A DNA stretch of 64,000 nt from positions 186,001 through 250,000 of the forward strand of contig NZ_CANLMP010000005.1 in NCBI RefSeq assembly GCF_947492405.1, written 5' to 3'. Origin of the DNA: an uncultured Aquimarina sp. Lineage in GTDB: Bacteria; Bacteroidota; Bacteroidia; Flavobacteriales; Flavobacteriaceae. The translations under genes and the position numbers were made by a program. This document shows positions 52,088 to 63,400 of the stretch, piece after piece. Position 1 is the first letter of the stretch. Each line of letters starts with the position of its first letter. Below the pieces are notes generated by a model. It was not told the DNA's origin, did no database searches, and saw only the letters and a list, made by a program, of their open reading frames with translations.

Positions 52088-52495
52088 TTAAAAAAAGTGC
52101 TTTTCTATTACATTATTTAACAATGGGAATGATAATGGTTTATTAATAAGGTCATTTACCAAATAATTAGCCTTAGAGTTTTCTATGTCTTTAACATCAG
52201 AAGAAGTGGTTAATATTATTACTTTAATGTTTCTAATAACTGCGCGGTTTAACTTTGAGTATTCTATCAAAAATTCCCAACCATTCATAGCTGGCATATT
52301 AAGATCCAAAAAAATCAAATTTGGTTTTAATTCAATTCCTTTTTCTACATTTAGTAAATATTTTAAAGCAGCTTCTCCGCTTTGTTTTACTTGTATGTTG
52401 GTAAAATTTCTATGTTTCGATAATACCATACTATTATAAAAGTTTGTAGGTCTATCGTCGTCTATTAACAAAACGCAGTTAACTAAATTATTCAT
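52088..52495 (-). CDS. Stand-alone response-regulator receiver, type A
   Basis: A 135-aa CheY/Rcp-like receiver from the ATG at 52495 (the longer frame begins at TTG). The acidic pair is in LLIDDDRPTN, phosphoacceptor Asp in FLDLNMP, switch Thr in IILTTSS and Lys in LINKPLS, so all canonical residues are present. It is 12 bp from the type-B receiver. It is paralogous to the receiver at 53126-53554, which shows pair duplication. Confidence 0.9.
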   Translation of the reverse strand: MNNLVNCVLLIDDDRPTNFYNSMVLSKHRNFTNIQVKQSGEAALKYLLNVEKGIELKPNLIFLDLNMPAMNGWEFLIEYSKLNRAVIRNIKVIILTTSSDVKDIENSKANYLVNDLINKPLSFPLLNNVIEKHFF

Positions 52496-52681
52496 AATAT
52501 ATTCTTGTTGGTGCACCAAAAAAAATACATAACAATAAAAAAGTAATAATACGATACGATTTTAGCTACTTACTTTACGGTTAAACGCAAAAAAAACCGA
52601 TAAAGTGTGTTTTGTTTATAAAAATGGTAGTTTTTACACCTTTTTAAAGCATAAAAGTTAAACAAAAGGGTTACTTAATTT

Positions 52682-53083
52682 TTAATTTAAGGATTCGTCG
52701 AAATATTTAGATACTATTTCTAAAACAATTTCTTTGGATAACATCTTTTCTCTAAATTCGGTCACTTGAGGAAAGGATTTTAGAGTTTTTTCTTCTTCTT
52801 CACTTAATTTAGCACCTATCATCACTACGATTTTTGAGTTTTTATCAGTAGCTGATAATTGATTATGATGTTCTAGAAATTCCCAGCCATTCATCACAGG
52901 CATATTTAAATCTAAAAATATTATTTCAGGAATTGTATCAGATTGTAGATGTTGCAAGGCGCTACTGCCGTTAGTGGCTATAAGTACTTCCTCTACACAG
53001 TCTGCTTTTTGGATAATGGTTTTATTAAAAAAATTAGTCGAATTACTATCATCAACAAGAAGAAAACGTTTTAACCTAGCCAT
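52682..53083 (-). CDS. Stand-alone response-regulator receiver, type B (duplicate)
   Basis: A 133-aa CheY-like protein. The acidic pair (VDDSNST), phosphoacceptor Asp (IFLDLNMP) and Lys (REKML) are kept. The strand-4 switch residue is Gly again (VMIGAK). It lies 42 bp from the type-A receiver upstream. It shares the type-B features with the gene at 51665-52075. Confidence 0.9.
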   Translation of the reverse strand: MARLKRFLLVDDSNSTNFFNKTIIQKADCVEEVLIATNGSSALQHLQSDTIPEIIFLDLNMPVMNGWEFLEHHNQLSATDKNSKIVVMIGAKLSEEEEKTLKSFPQVTEFREKMLSKEIVLEIVSKYFDESLN

Positions 53084-53125
53084 TTTAAAAAATATACTTT
53101 ATTAAACTAGTACACACTAGTAATC

Positions 53126-53554
53126 TTACAAACTACTAACTTTACTTTTCGAAAAATGTTTTTCAATAACGTTATCTAGTAAATCTAACGATAACGGTTT
53201 ATTTATAAAATCATCTACAGAGTGATTTTTTATTGATTCATTAACATCATCAGGATTAGAAGATGTGGACAACAAAATTACTTTAATTCCCTCTGTGGTT
53301 CTTTTATCCAATTTAGCAAATTCTATCAGAAACTCCCATCCATTCATGGCTGGCATATTGATATCCAGAAAAATAAGATCTGGTTTCATTGCTGTTTGGT
53401 TTTTTACATTAGTCAAATATTCTAGTGCAGCTTTCCCACTCTGCACTGTATTTATATTATCAAAACTATTGTGTTTGGTTACTACTCTTTCATTAAAGAA
53501 ATTTGTAGCCTTATCATCATCGATTAGCAGAACACAAGTGACTGATTTCCCCAT
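53126..53554 (-). CDS. Stand-alone response-regulator receiver, type A (duplicate)
   Basis: A 142-aa CheY-like protein from the ATG at 53554 (a longer frame begins at TTG 12 bp upstream). All canonical residues: LLIDDDKATN, FLDINMP, a LLSTSS switch and FINKPLS. It is the first gene of the four-receiver series. Its divergent neighbour is a GNAT-like gene starting at 53821. Confidence 0.9.
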   Translation of the reverse strand: MGKSVTCVLLIDDDKATNFFNERVVTKHNSFDNINTVQSGKAALEYLTNVKNQTAMKPDLIFLDINMPAMNGWEFLIEFAKLDKRTTEGIKVILLSTSSNPDDVNESIKNHSVDDFINKPLSLDLLDNVIEKHFSKSKVSSL

Positions 53555-53820
53555 AAAATTTTCCAATTACATTCAAAAGAACTAAACTTATTTGACATAT
53601 ACATCATAAAACCAGACTTTCCAGAACACTTTTCGTTCAAAAACCTAATTTAAACGACCAAATAACATTAAATGTTTTACCGTATCTAAATTACGGAAAT
53701 AAAGCATCAAAAAAACTTCACTTTCAAAATTGAGAATCGTTTAACAGACTTCTATTAAAAATAAATGTATTTTTGATTCAATTCAGACAGTTATTTGTCA
53801 ATAACATTTGTAAGGGATTT

Positions 53821-55008
53821 ATGCTTGACAAAATAAAAAACAGGTGCAGAGCCACCACATTACATTATTCAATATTTAAAAATACTAATGCTATTCCATC
53901 TGATGACTGGAATAGCATAAATACTGAAAATAATCTTTTTCTTACATTAGATTATCTTAATACGCTAGAGAATACGCTATCAGAAACTATAGGATTTAGA
54001 TATATCGTGTTTTATGATCAAAACGAACCGGTCAGTATTGCCGTGACCCAGCTTATTACATTTAACACAGAAGATCTGAAATTTCAGGAATTTCCTTGCA
54101 GAATAAGCGATGCTATCAAAAATACTTTCATGAAAAGTATGGATGTTAGAGTATTGGTTTGTGGGAACCTATTTTCTTGTGGAGAACATGGTTTTTTGTA
54201 CTCTGATAAGATTAGTGCAAAGGAAGCTTTTGAAAACTTATCTGATGCATTACGAGAAATCAGAAAAACGGAAAGGTCTGATAAACCTTCTTTTATTTTA
54301 CTAAAAGAATTCTGGCCGACGTCTTTTGATAAAAGTGATTATATTAAAGATCAGAAATTCAGAGAATTTAGGATCGATGTAAATATGGTGTTACCATTAC
54401 ACCCGAACTGGAATAATTTTGAGGATTACTTAGGTAGTATGAAGACAAAGTTTAGAACCAGAGCGAAAAAAGTTTTCAAAAAATCTTCTGATATACTAGT
54501 CCAAGACTTTACTGCTGAAGATATAGATAATTATAAAGATGCAATTGACAAACTGTATCTATCCGTATTGGATAAAGCTGATTTTAAAATAGGAAAATTA
54601 GATGCTATCACATTTAGAAATCTAAAAAAAAGAATTCAAAATTTATTTATTTTTAAGGCATATTTTCTAGATAATAAGCTGGTTGGCTTTACCACCTCTT
54701 TTATTCTAAACAATGTTGTAGAGGCAAATCATATCGGAATCGATTATACCTATAACAAATCACATAATATTTATCAAAGAATGTTATATGATTATGTTGA
54801 TTTAGCGATTGAAAAGAACGTTAAGGAACTACGTTTGGGTAGAACGGCAGAGATTATTAAAAGTTGTGTCGGCGCCAAGCCAGTCGAAATGAAATTATAC
54901 GTTCGCCATGGAAACTCTATTTCTAATAAACTATTAAAACCTTTGGTAGAATTTATTTCTCCAAGCGATTATGAAGTTCGAAATCCGTTTAAACTTCAAT
55001 TAGGTTAG
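53821..55008 (+). CDS. GNAT/FemAB-like acyltransferase family protein
   Basis: A 395-aa cytosolic protein from the ATG at 53821 (a longer frame starts at TTG). The C-terminal half (about 200-360) has the GNAT-like layout seen in BioF2/FemAB-type proteins: KTKFRTRAKKVFKKSS, IFKAYFLDNKLVGFTTSF, NHIGIDYTYNKSHNIYQRMLY and LRLGRTAEIIKSCVGAKPV. The substrate is unknown. The next gene starts 3 bp after its stop, so the two are co-transcribed. Confidence 0.82.
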   Translation: MLDKIKNRCRATTLHYSIFKNTNAIPSDDWNSINTENNLFLTLDYLNTLENTLSETIGFRYIVFYDQNEPVSIAVTQLITFNTEDLKFQEFPCRISDAIKNTFMKSMDVRVLVCGNLFSCGEHGFLYSDKISAKEAFENLSDALREIRKTERSDKPSFILLKEFWPTSFDKSDYIKDQKFREFRIDVNMVLPLHPNWNNFEDYLGSMKTKFRTRAKKVFKKSSDILVQDFTAEDIDNYKDAIDKLYLSVLDKADFKIGKLDAITFRNLKKRIQNLFIFKAYFLDNKLVGFTTSFILNNVVEANHIGIDYTYNKSHNIYQRMLYDYVDLAIEKNVKELRLGRTAEIIKSCVGAKPVEMKLYVRHGNSISNKLLKPLVEFISPSDYEVRNPFKLQLG

Positions 55009-55011
55009 TCT

Positions 55012-56025
55012 ATGGATTCATTAACTCAAATTGTACTTGGTGCTGCAGTAGGCGAAGCTGTAATAGGAAAAAAAGTCGGTAATAAGGCTATTCTATGGGG
55101 TGCTATTGCGGGAACGATTCCTGACCTTGATGTAATCGCTAAATTATTTTTTGATAATGTCACTGCGAATGAATTACACAGGGGATTTTCGCATTCGATA
55201 CTGTTTAGTATACTTATGGCTCCTATTCTAGGATGGTTGATTGCTAAACTATATAAAAATAAAGAAGCTGATTGGAAAGATTGGACTAAACTGATGTTTC
55301 TAGGACTCTTAACTCATCCAATTCTAGATGCGTTTACGACTTGGGGTACACAGTTATTCTGGCCTTTGGACTACAAAGTAGCTTTCAATAACATTTTTGT
55401 TGTGGATCCATTATATACGGTTCCTTTTTTGATACTTCTTATTATAGCTATGTTTTATAAAAGAACACATTCCAAAAGGCGAAAATTTAATAATCTTGGA
55501 TTATATTTTAGTTCTACATATTTATTAATCACTCTTTTTTTACAACAAGGTGCAAAAGCTAATTTCATAGTTAACCTGGAGAATCAACACTTACAATACG
55601 AAAATATACAAACGCGCCCTACTCCACTTAATAGTATTTTATGGACCGCCAATATAGAAACTAAAGATTCATTTCTTATCGGTTATTATTCATTTCTTGA
55701 TGAACCGGATATCATTGACTTTGCTGAGTTTCCTAAGAATCATCATTTATTAGAAGATTTAAAAAACAATCCTTTAATTCCGCGTCTTATTAAATTAACA
55801 GAGGGCTGGTATACTGTAGAAAAGGATGATGATAAAACTTATTTTAATGATCTAAGATTTGGTCAATTAGGAATGGGTGCAGATGCTAATCGTTTCGTAT
55901 TTAGTTATGAGTTATATTATGATGAAAATGGTAATTTACAGGCTAAAGAACGAGAACGCGTGGTAGAGGATGCTACTCCAATGCTTAAAAAACTTTTTGC
56001 AAGAGTATTTGGAGATAAATCATAA
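55012..56025 (+). CDS. YdjM-like membrane-bound metal-dependent hydrolase family protein
   Basis: A 337-aa protein whose N-terminal two-thirds match the YdjM (PF04307) family: it begins MDSLTQIVLGAAVGEAVIGK, then GTIPDLDVI (metal-binding Asp residues), RGFSHS (His) and THPILDAFTTWGTQLFWP. About four to five membrane helices, with a soluble C-terminal part (about 190-337). It probably acts on a membrane substrate; the family has no firm activity assigned. It is the second gene of the GNAT operon. Confidence 0.9.
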   Translation: MDSLTQIVLGAAVGEAVIGKKVGNKAILWGAIAGTIPDLDVIAKLFFDNVTANELHRGFSHSILFSILMAPILGWLIAKLYKNKEADWKDWTKLMFLGLLTHPILDAFTTWGTQLFWPLDYKVAFNNIFVVDPLYTVPFLILLIIAMFYKRTHSKRRKFNNLGLYFSSTYLLITLFLQQGAKANFIVNLENQHLQYENIQTRPTPLNSILWTANIETKDSFLIGYYSFLDEPDIIDFAEFPKNHHLLEDLKNNPLIPRLIKLTEGWYTVEKDDDKTYFNDLRFGQLGMGADANRFVFSYELYYDENGNLQAKERERVVEDATPMLKKLFARVFGDKS

Positions 56026-56057
56026 AAAAAGGGTTCGAAATATCGAACCCTTTTTTT
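56024..56057. terminator. Bidirectional rho-independent terminator
   Basis: A 15-bp stem (AAAAAAAGGGTTCGA/TCGAACCCTTTTTTT) with a 4-nt loop. It has T-tails on both strands and lies between two convergent genes, so it ends both the YdjM-type gene (+) and the DUF1761 gene (-). Confidence 0.93.
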
Positions 56058-56074
56058 ATGATTAGCAAAATATA

Positions 56075-56575
56075 TTAGGTGAATTCACAAATTACGCCTC
56101 CCATTAGTGCTAGGCATACAATCCAATAACCAACATTTACTAATATATATTTAGCTCCTTTTCTTTCGAATAAAGCGTTAGTTCCCAATACAGGCAAAAC
56201 AAAAAATATTCCAGCCATAGCTCCATGTAAAGCCCCGTGTTTAAATGTTCTAAAGTTAGTTCCGTACTTATTCATAAAATCCTGAGTATACTGATAGACC
56301 TCGGTACCTTCCTTTGCTAAATCTGGTTCATTCATCAAGGTTTGAAAAAAACCATTTTGATGTATCACCATAGTTGGAAGAGAAGAAGCTAACATAAGAC
56401 TTAGAATAAATGAAACAATAAATATTATCGTCATATTACCGCCTTTTAAATCTTCTGCAGTAAATCCGCATGCATTCATCCATGCTGTTCCAAAAACTTT
56501 TGGATTATACCAGATAAATCCCAATACCATAGGGATAAATGCTGCCGCTACAACAATTAAAAAATTGAATTCCAT
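56075..56575 (-). CDS. DUF1761 membrane protein
   Basis: A 166-aa protein with four membrane helices. The N-terminus (AAFIPMVLGFIWYNPKVFGT, then AWMNACGFTAEDLKGGN) matches the DUF1761 pattern, with the other helices near 47-65, 121-140 and 147-165. It is a small integral membrane protein of unknown function. Monocistronic with a shared terminator. Confidence 0.85.
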   Translation of the reverse strand: MEFNFLIVVAAAFIPMVLGFIWYNPKVFGTAWMNACGFTAEDLKGGNMTIIFIVSFILSLMLASSLPTMVIHQNGFFQTLMNEPDLAKEGTEVYQYTQDFMNKYGTNFRTFKHGALHGAMAGIFFVLPVLGTNALFERKGAKYILVNVGYWIVCLALMGGVICEFT

Positions 56576-56632
56576 ATTAGTTAGTATTTAAAGTTGTTTC
56601 TCAAATATAACGAAAATCAATTTCATCAGATG

Positions 56633-57232
56633 CTACCAAACTAAATATGCTAGACGAAAAGAGAAGATTAATAATACGACTCCGGTAACTTTGAAAAAAA
56701 TACTTAATCTATACTCTGAGATGAATTTTTTAAGTTTTTCTGAAAGAAATACCTTTAACAAATCTGTAGTTAAAATACCTGCTAAAACCGCTATCAAAAA
56801 CATTGAAACCGATGTAGTATCTTCATATTTTTGTTGCCCATATTTAAATACTCCAATCCAAACAACAAACACGAAAGGATTAAAAAAATTTACACTAAAG
56901 CCTTTTATAAAAAATGTGCTCCATTTTTTAGAAACTACAGATAAATCCTTGGTAAGTATTGCCTTCTTAAACAGATAATTAATTCCCAATACAAAAAGAA
57001 TACAACTTCCAATAATACCGATCCAAAATTGATTTTGTGTTGCAGTCATAAAAGAAGAAAGTCCATAATAACATAATGCAACACAGATAACATCACTTAC
57101 TATAATGCCAATAGCAACCGATATTCCTGCTTTTATTCCATATTGAAAACTACTGTTAAGTAATAAAAAAAATACCGGACCAACGAATATGATCATCGCT
57201 ACTCCAATACCAAAGCCTTCTATAAATGACAT
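56633..57232 (-). CDS. LysE-family amino-acid exporter
   Basis: A 199-aa protein with six membrane helices. The N-terminal IGVAMIIFVGPVFFLLLNSS and GIKAGISVAIGIIVSDVICV motifs fit the LysE/RhtB superfamily, as does NFFNPFVFVVWIGVF. It probably exports an amino acid or a related metabolite by exchange with the proton gradient. Monocistronic. Confidence 0.9.
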   Translation of the reverse strand: MSFIEGFGIGVAMIIFVGPVFFLLLNSSFQYGIKAGISVAIGIIVSDVICVALCYYGLSSFMTATQNQFWIGIIGSCILFVLGINYLFKKAILTKDLSVVSKKWSTFFIKGFSVNFFNPFVFVVWIGVFKYGQQKYEDTTSVSMFLIAVLAGILTTDLLKVFLSEKLKKFISEYRLSIFFKVTGVVLLIFSFRLAYLVW

Positions 57233-57310
57233 TTACAATGAATAATAATTATAGCTTTTGTAAATATATATATAATCACTGTTGTTTTATAACCTCTTTT
57301 TGATAATAAA

Positions 57311-57338
57311 AAAACCACCCAGTAAACTAAGTGGTTTT
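57311..57338 (-). terminator. Rho-independent terminator of the giant surface-protein gene
   Basis: An 8-bp stem (AAAACCAC/GTGGTTTT) with a 12-nt loop. On the minus strand it is followed by a run of T (complement of the A-run from about 57307). It lies about 70 bp after the stop of the 2067-aa gene. Confidence 0.8.
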
Positions 57339-57407
57339 ATCTTGCAACTTCATGTATCTACGACCCCTTAACTTCGTAGAGCACCTTTTACAAGAACAAA
57401 AGCATAT

Positions 57408-60400
57408 CTATTCTTTCTTTACCAACCTTAAAGTTTCGAAAGAATTATCTTGATTTATTGTAATAAAATAAACCCCTTTAGGTAAATCTAATATAGATAC
57501 AGGTTGATCTTTTATTATTTCTATTTCTTTTAAATTACGACCATTAATATCCCGAATAATTAATCGAGCCTCATTACTTAATCCAGAAATTCTAAATAGG
57601 TCTTTACTAGGGTTAGGATATAAAGTGAATCGATCTTTGGTATTTTCAGCTATACTTAACACGCCGTTTACCGTAATTGTAAATGTTGCGGTGGTTACAT
57701 TGCTATTTCCATCTTCTATAGAAAGTGTGATTGTATGATCTCCTGCACCTAATAAAGTACCCGGTAAAGGATTTTGAGTAATCGTGGTGGTCAAAACAGA
57801 TCTGTTTGTATCACAATTATCAGTTGCTGTGACTCCAACCGTAAAATCTGCCAGTGTGTACATATTTCCTGTATCAAAAGGTACTTGTATATCTCCAGGT
57901 AACGTTGCTACATCAAACACAGGATCTATAGAATCTTCTATCATTACTGTAGCTGTACAAAAGTTACTATTCCCGTTAGCATCTGTAACTGTTAGTGAGA
58001 CAGTATTATCACCTATATTAGCACAATCAAACGCTGTAATATCTAAGTTAAATGATACAATACCAGAGATATCCGTGCTACCATTATCTATCTGAGCAGC
58101 TGTAATCATTACATTTCCTGTATCATCAAGTTGCGCGATAATATTTTGACAAATTACGGTTGGATTCGTAGTATCCACAACAGTGACTGATCTCGTCGCC
58201 TGAACTGCCATATTTCCCGAAGTATCTGTTGCATTATAGGTGATAGTATAATTCCCTACAGCATCTACAAAATCAGTAGCATCGATCATCACGTTAGAAT
58301 CATCATCAGTAGTGGCTCCTAACTCGGTATAACCTGATCCTAGTTCTATGATCTGCGGATTGTCTCCAATCAAAGTAATGACAGGAGCCATAGTGTCCAC
58401 CACATTAACAGTTCGTGTTACTTCAATGGCCGAATTACCCGAAGCATCAGTAGCATTGTACGTAATTGTATAACTCCCTAAAGCATCTACAAAATCAGAC
58501 ATATCAATTATAGCATCACTACCATCATCGGTGGTAGCTCCTAATTCGGTATAGCCAGTCCCTAATTCAATCGTCTGTGGATTATCTCCACCTAGTGTAA
58601 TCACTGGCGCAGTAGTATCTACAACATTTACCACTCTGGTGACTTGATCTGCCATATTTCCTGAGGCATCAGTAGCGTCATAATAGATTGTATAACTCCC
58701 CACAGCATCTACAAAATCAGTAGCATTGATCATCACATTAGACCCATCATCAGTAGTGGCTCTTAACTCGGTATAACCTGATCCTAATTCTATGGTTTGT
58801 GGATTATCACCAACTAATATAATCACTGGTGCAGTAGTATCAACAATATTCACCATTCTGGTAACTTGAACTGCCATATTTCCTGAAGCATCCGTAGCGT
58901 CATAATAAATTGTATAATTTCCTACAGCATCAACAAAATTAGTAGCATCGATCACAACATTGGACCCGTCATCCGTCATTGCTCCTAATTCTGTATATCC
59001 GTCTCCTAATTCTATAACCTGAGGATTATCTCCGGTTAATGTGATTACTGGAGGTACATTATCTTCTACAGTGACAATCGCTATGCATGTATCAGTGTTT
59101 CCATTATTATCAATGGCCGTTAATGTTACCATATTCTCACCAATATTTGTGTGATCAAAATCTGTGATATCAATATGTAAAGATGCAATACCAGAGGCAT
59201 CAAAAGTACCACCATCAACTTGAGATGCGGTAATACTAACATTTCCTGTTGCGTCTAATTGCACTGTAATGTCTTGACAAGCCATTGTAGGTGCTATAGT
59301 GTCTACAACGGTAACAGTACTTGTACATGTTTCACTATTCCCGTTAGTATCAGTAACGGTTAAAGTAACGGTGTTAGCACCTACATCACTAGTCGTAAAA
59401 CTTGATGGACTTACTGCTAAAGATGCTATTCCTGAAAGGTCATTAGAACCATCGTCTACTTGTGTCCCTGTAATAGTTGCAGTTCCGGAAAGATTCAAAG
59501 AAATATTTATATTCTGACAAATTGCTATTGGGTTTGTAGTGTCAATTACACTAACTATTCTTGTTACTTCTACTGCAGGGTTTCCAATTACATTTGTGGC
59601 ATTATATGTAATAGTATAGTCTCCTACGACATCCATAAACGCAATATCATTGATTACCAACATAGAACCATCGTCTACTGCTGCTCCTAATTCTGTATAT
59701 CCGTCACCTAATTCAATAGTTTGAGGATTTTCTCCTATTAATGTGATTACAGGTTGTGTACAATCTTCATTATAGCTTGCAGAAGCATCTTTTACCCAAC
59801 TGGCATAAACTCCAGTTCCAGCATTGGCAGCTACTGGATCATCTACACTAACACAAGTAAGTCCAGAATTGTCTTGAATACTTAAAGTAGTAATACTGTT
59901 ATTATTGCCATTTTTTAAATTCAATACCAATAGGCCGTTGTCATTTGCAATAACTTCTGTTAATAGTAGTGAACCCGAAAGATCTAGAGATTCAATAGAG
60001 TTTCTACTACAACTAAGTATTTCCAATTTTGTGTTTTGCGTTATATCTAATTCGGTAATTTGATTATTAGCACAATATAAATTTTGTAACTCCGTAAATT
60101 TTGTAACATCCAATGTGGTTAATTCATTACCAAAAACTTGAAGGGAAATTAGCGCTGGCGATACCAATGTTAATTCAGAAATATTATTAAAATCTGAAAT
60201 CAAACTTCTTAGCTTTAATAAATTATCAAGATTTAAGGTAGTCATCTCAACGTTTCTTTGAAGATTTAAATCTTGTAGATCCAATAAATTACTTAAATCA
60301 ATGGATATTATTGAATTTCTTTTCATATTAAGGCTTACTAGTCCTACAAAATCTTCTATTCCTGTTGGGTCAACAATGTCTTTATTACTAACATCAAGTG

Positions 60401-63400
60401 TTGTAATATCTTTGATAACCCTAGTAAGAACAGTATTGTCCAAAACATCATCGTAGTTTAAACTTTTTAATGCTTGTTCAAAATTATCATCGGGCACATT
60501 AGTAAGGCACGCTTCTGAATATGGTGTTGTAACATCTTTAGTCCAGTTCCCATAATTACCTGTTCCCGAATTGGCAGCTGCAGCATCATCAACTTCAACA
60601 CAACCTAAATCTACATTACCTGTAACCTTAAGTAGTTCTAAAGTTGAACTATTTTCGCCATTTTTAACACCAACATATATAAGTCGACTATTAGTAGCTT
60701 CTATTTCTTTTACTAAAGGATTGGCATTTAAATCTAGAGATGTAAGGGAACTGTTGTTTGTATATACATATTCAAGATTAACATTAGTGCTTAAATCTAT
60801 ACTAGTAAGTAGTAGATTATTTTCGATTTTTAAATATTCTAAAGCAGTATTTGTACTAAGGTCTAAAGACGTTAATTGATCACTATCATTAATAGTTAAG
60901 GAAGTTAAACCCGTATTAGCTATTAGATTTAAACTTGTAATAGGAACTGCATCTAGCGTAAGGATAGTAAGTGTTACATTTTTACTAACATCTAACTCCT
61001 CTAATGCACTATTTACATGTAAAGTTTCTAAAACTACATTTGCAGTAAGATCTATAGTTGTGAGTTGATCATCTGTAATTGTTATCGATCTTAATTTTGT
61101 ATTGGCACTTAGATCTACATTTGTAAGTTTAGTTTGCTGTAGTGATATACTTTCTAATGCTATATTTTCACTTAGGTCAATAGTATTTAAAGGATTTCCT
61201 GTAGTAGTTAAGGTTGTTAATGCCACAAAATCTTCTATCCCAGTAAGATCAGAAATATTTTTTGATGGTATATTCAAAGTAGTCAAAGTGCTAATTAATT
61301 CAGTAGGTACTTGCCCGTCATTAGAAATATTATCATATCCTTGTAATTCTAGTTCCGCTTCAAAATTAGCATCTGGAATTGCAGTGTACTCACAATATTC
61401 GCTATAACTGGTTTGTATATCTATATTTGTCCAATTAGCTGTAGAATATGTGGAATTTTCTACCTTAATACAAGTAAGGCCTGGATTACTTCTTGCATCA
61501 AAAGAAGTAATGTCTTCATAAGATGCTATTTTAACATCTAAATGCGTTAATTGATTAGAAGCTACATCTAAGGTCTCTAATCCTGTATTTAAAGTAAAAT
61601 CCAATGAAGTCAAACTGTTTCCGTTGATATCGATTTCTCTTAATAACGTATTAGATGAAAAATCCATTGAGGTTAAGCCCGCATTTCTAGCTACAAATGA
61701 TCTCAAGTCTGTGTTTCCTGAAATCACAGCTGTTTCCATGCTATTACCGCTAATATCTAAATCAGTAAGATTGGATAATGTGCTTACATCTATATCACTT
61801 AAACTATTATTACTAATATTAAGAGTTTGTAAGGCATCAAAACTTTCTATTCCTGTAAGATCAGTGATATTTTCTGAAGCTACATTAAGACTAGTAACCG
61901 AATTGATTAATGAAGTAGGCACTTTATTATCGCCTAAGTAATTATCATACATTAAATCATCTAAAGCAGTTTCAAAATTTGTGTCTGGAACACTTGTATA
62001 CGCTATTTCTGCAATAGTCACACTTCCTTGACTTGTAAAACAAGTGTCATTGCCATAACTAGCCCATACATTATATGTATTTGCTCCCAAACCAGATAAT
62101 TCTGCATTGCCAGTAGTGTCATCAAAGGTATATGGATAGGTAACTCCATCATCAATACTAATCTTAATTTGAGTTTGATTTGGATCATCGGTAAACGAGA
62201 CAAAAATTCTACCATCATCCTGACCAGTACTGGCATCTATTTTAGATAATGTAGTTACAATCCCAGGAGCTCCAGCTATAGTTACAGTACCGATCGATTT
62301 CCCACAAGAATCACCTACCCAGCGTGACCAGATTGTATAATCTCCAGGAGGTAAATCATTGATTGTAGCATTACCTGCATTATCATTAAAGATATAATCG
62401 TAGCTCGTACCTCCGTTTAAACTTATTTCCACCATACCATATGCCGGATTGTCAATTAAATTAAATGAAATGCTTCCGTCATCAATACCGCAAATAGTTT
62501 CATCTGTACTCCCTATAATGAAAGCTGATGATGGTACAAGTGCATCAATAGTAAATCGTCCTAAACTCAATGAGCAATCTGCATTACTATAACGAACCCT
62601 TACATCATAATCTCCTGCTGCAAGGTTGTTAGCACTCCCAAATATTACACTAGCATTAAAAGAATAATCATAGGAAACTCCATTGTTAATACTAAAATGT
62701 ACTGTATCTCCTGCTGGCACGTCAAAAAATGAAAAATTTAATGCGCCATTATTGACATCGCACTCAGTAGCTGTCGTAGTTACAGTTACAGTTGGTGCTG
62801 TAATATCATTTAATGTTTGGTCTACAGTACAAGTACCAGTATTCCCTGCGGCGTCCGTAGCCGTTAATGTTATTGTTGTTGTTCCTATACTTAATGGCGT
62901 CCCTGCTACAGGTGACTGTGTTATCACAGGAGCAGTTGTTACATTATCTGTTGCAGTGACACTTCCAGTTAAATCCGGAACCGTATCACCAAGACAAGCA
63001 TCAACAGGTGTTGGAGCACATACTGTTATTGCTGGATCAATATTATCATTTATAGCTGTAACTTTAACTGTGTAAGAAGAAATGCACATTGGCTCACGGC
63101 CCACAGTATCACCTGGTCTTAAACTCCAATCTCCCAAAGCACTCTTGTCATTAAAATCGTTTAAGTTTCCTCCGTTGGGTAAATATTGTCCAAGAGTTGG
63201 GGTTCCTGAAGGTACGTTAGATACGCTTTGAGTAAATATTGTTGTTACCACATCACTTATTGATGCATTTCCAGACCAAGTTCCGGGGCTAGCAAGTACC
63301 ACTTGTGTTGAAGGACTATCAATTCTAAAATTTGATTCATTATGAAATGCATCTCCATTAGTTGGATCGGCACAAGTACCAGCTGTTTTTAACCAAGTAA

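Noticed and set aside
53773..53820. N-terminal extension of the GNAT-like protein
   Set aside because: It would need a TTG start; the ATG at 53821 gives a normal N-terminus.
62683..63075. Plus-strand ORF opposite the giant gene (130 aa)
   Set aside because: The valine/threonine-rich product is the antisense image of Ig-like repeats; no start signal or homology was seen.
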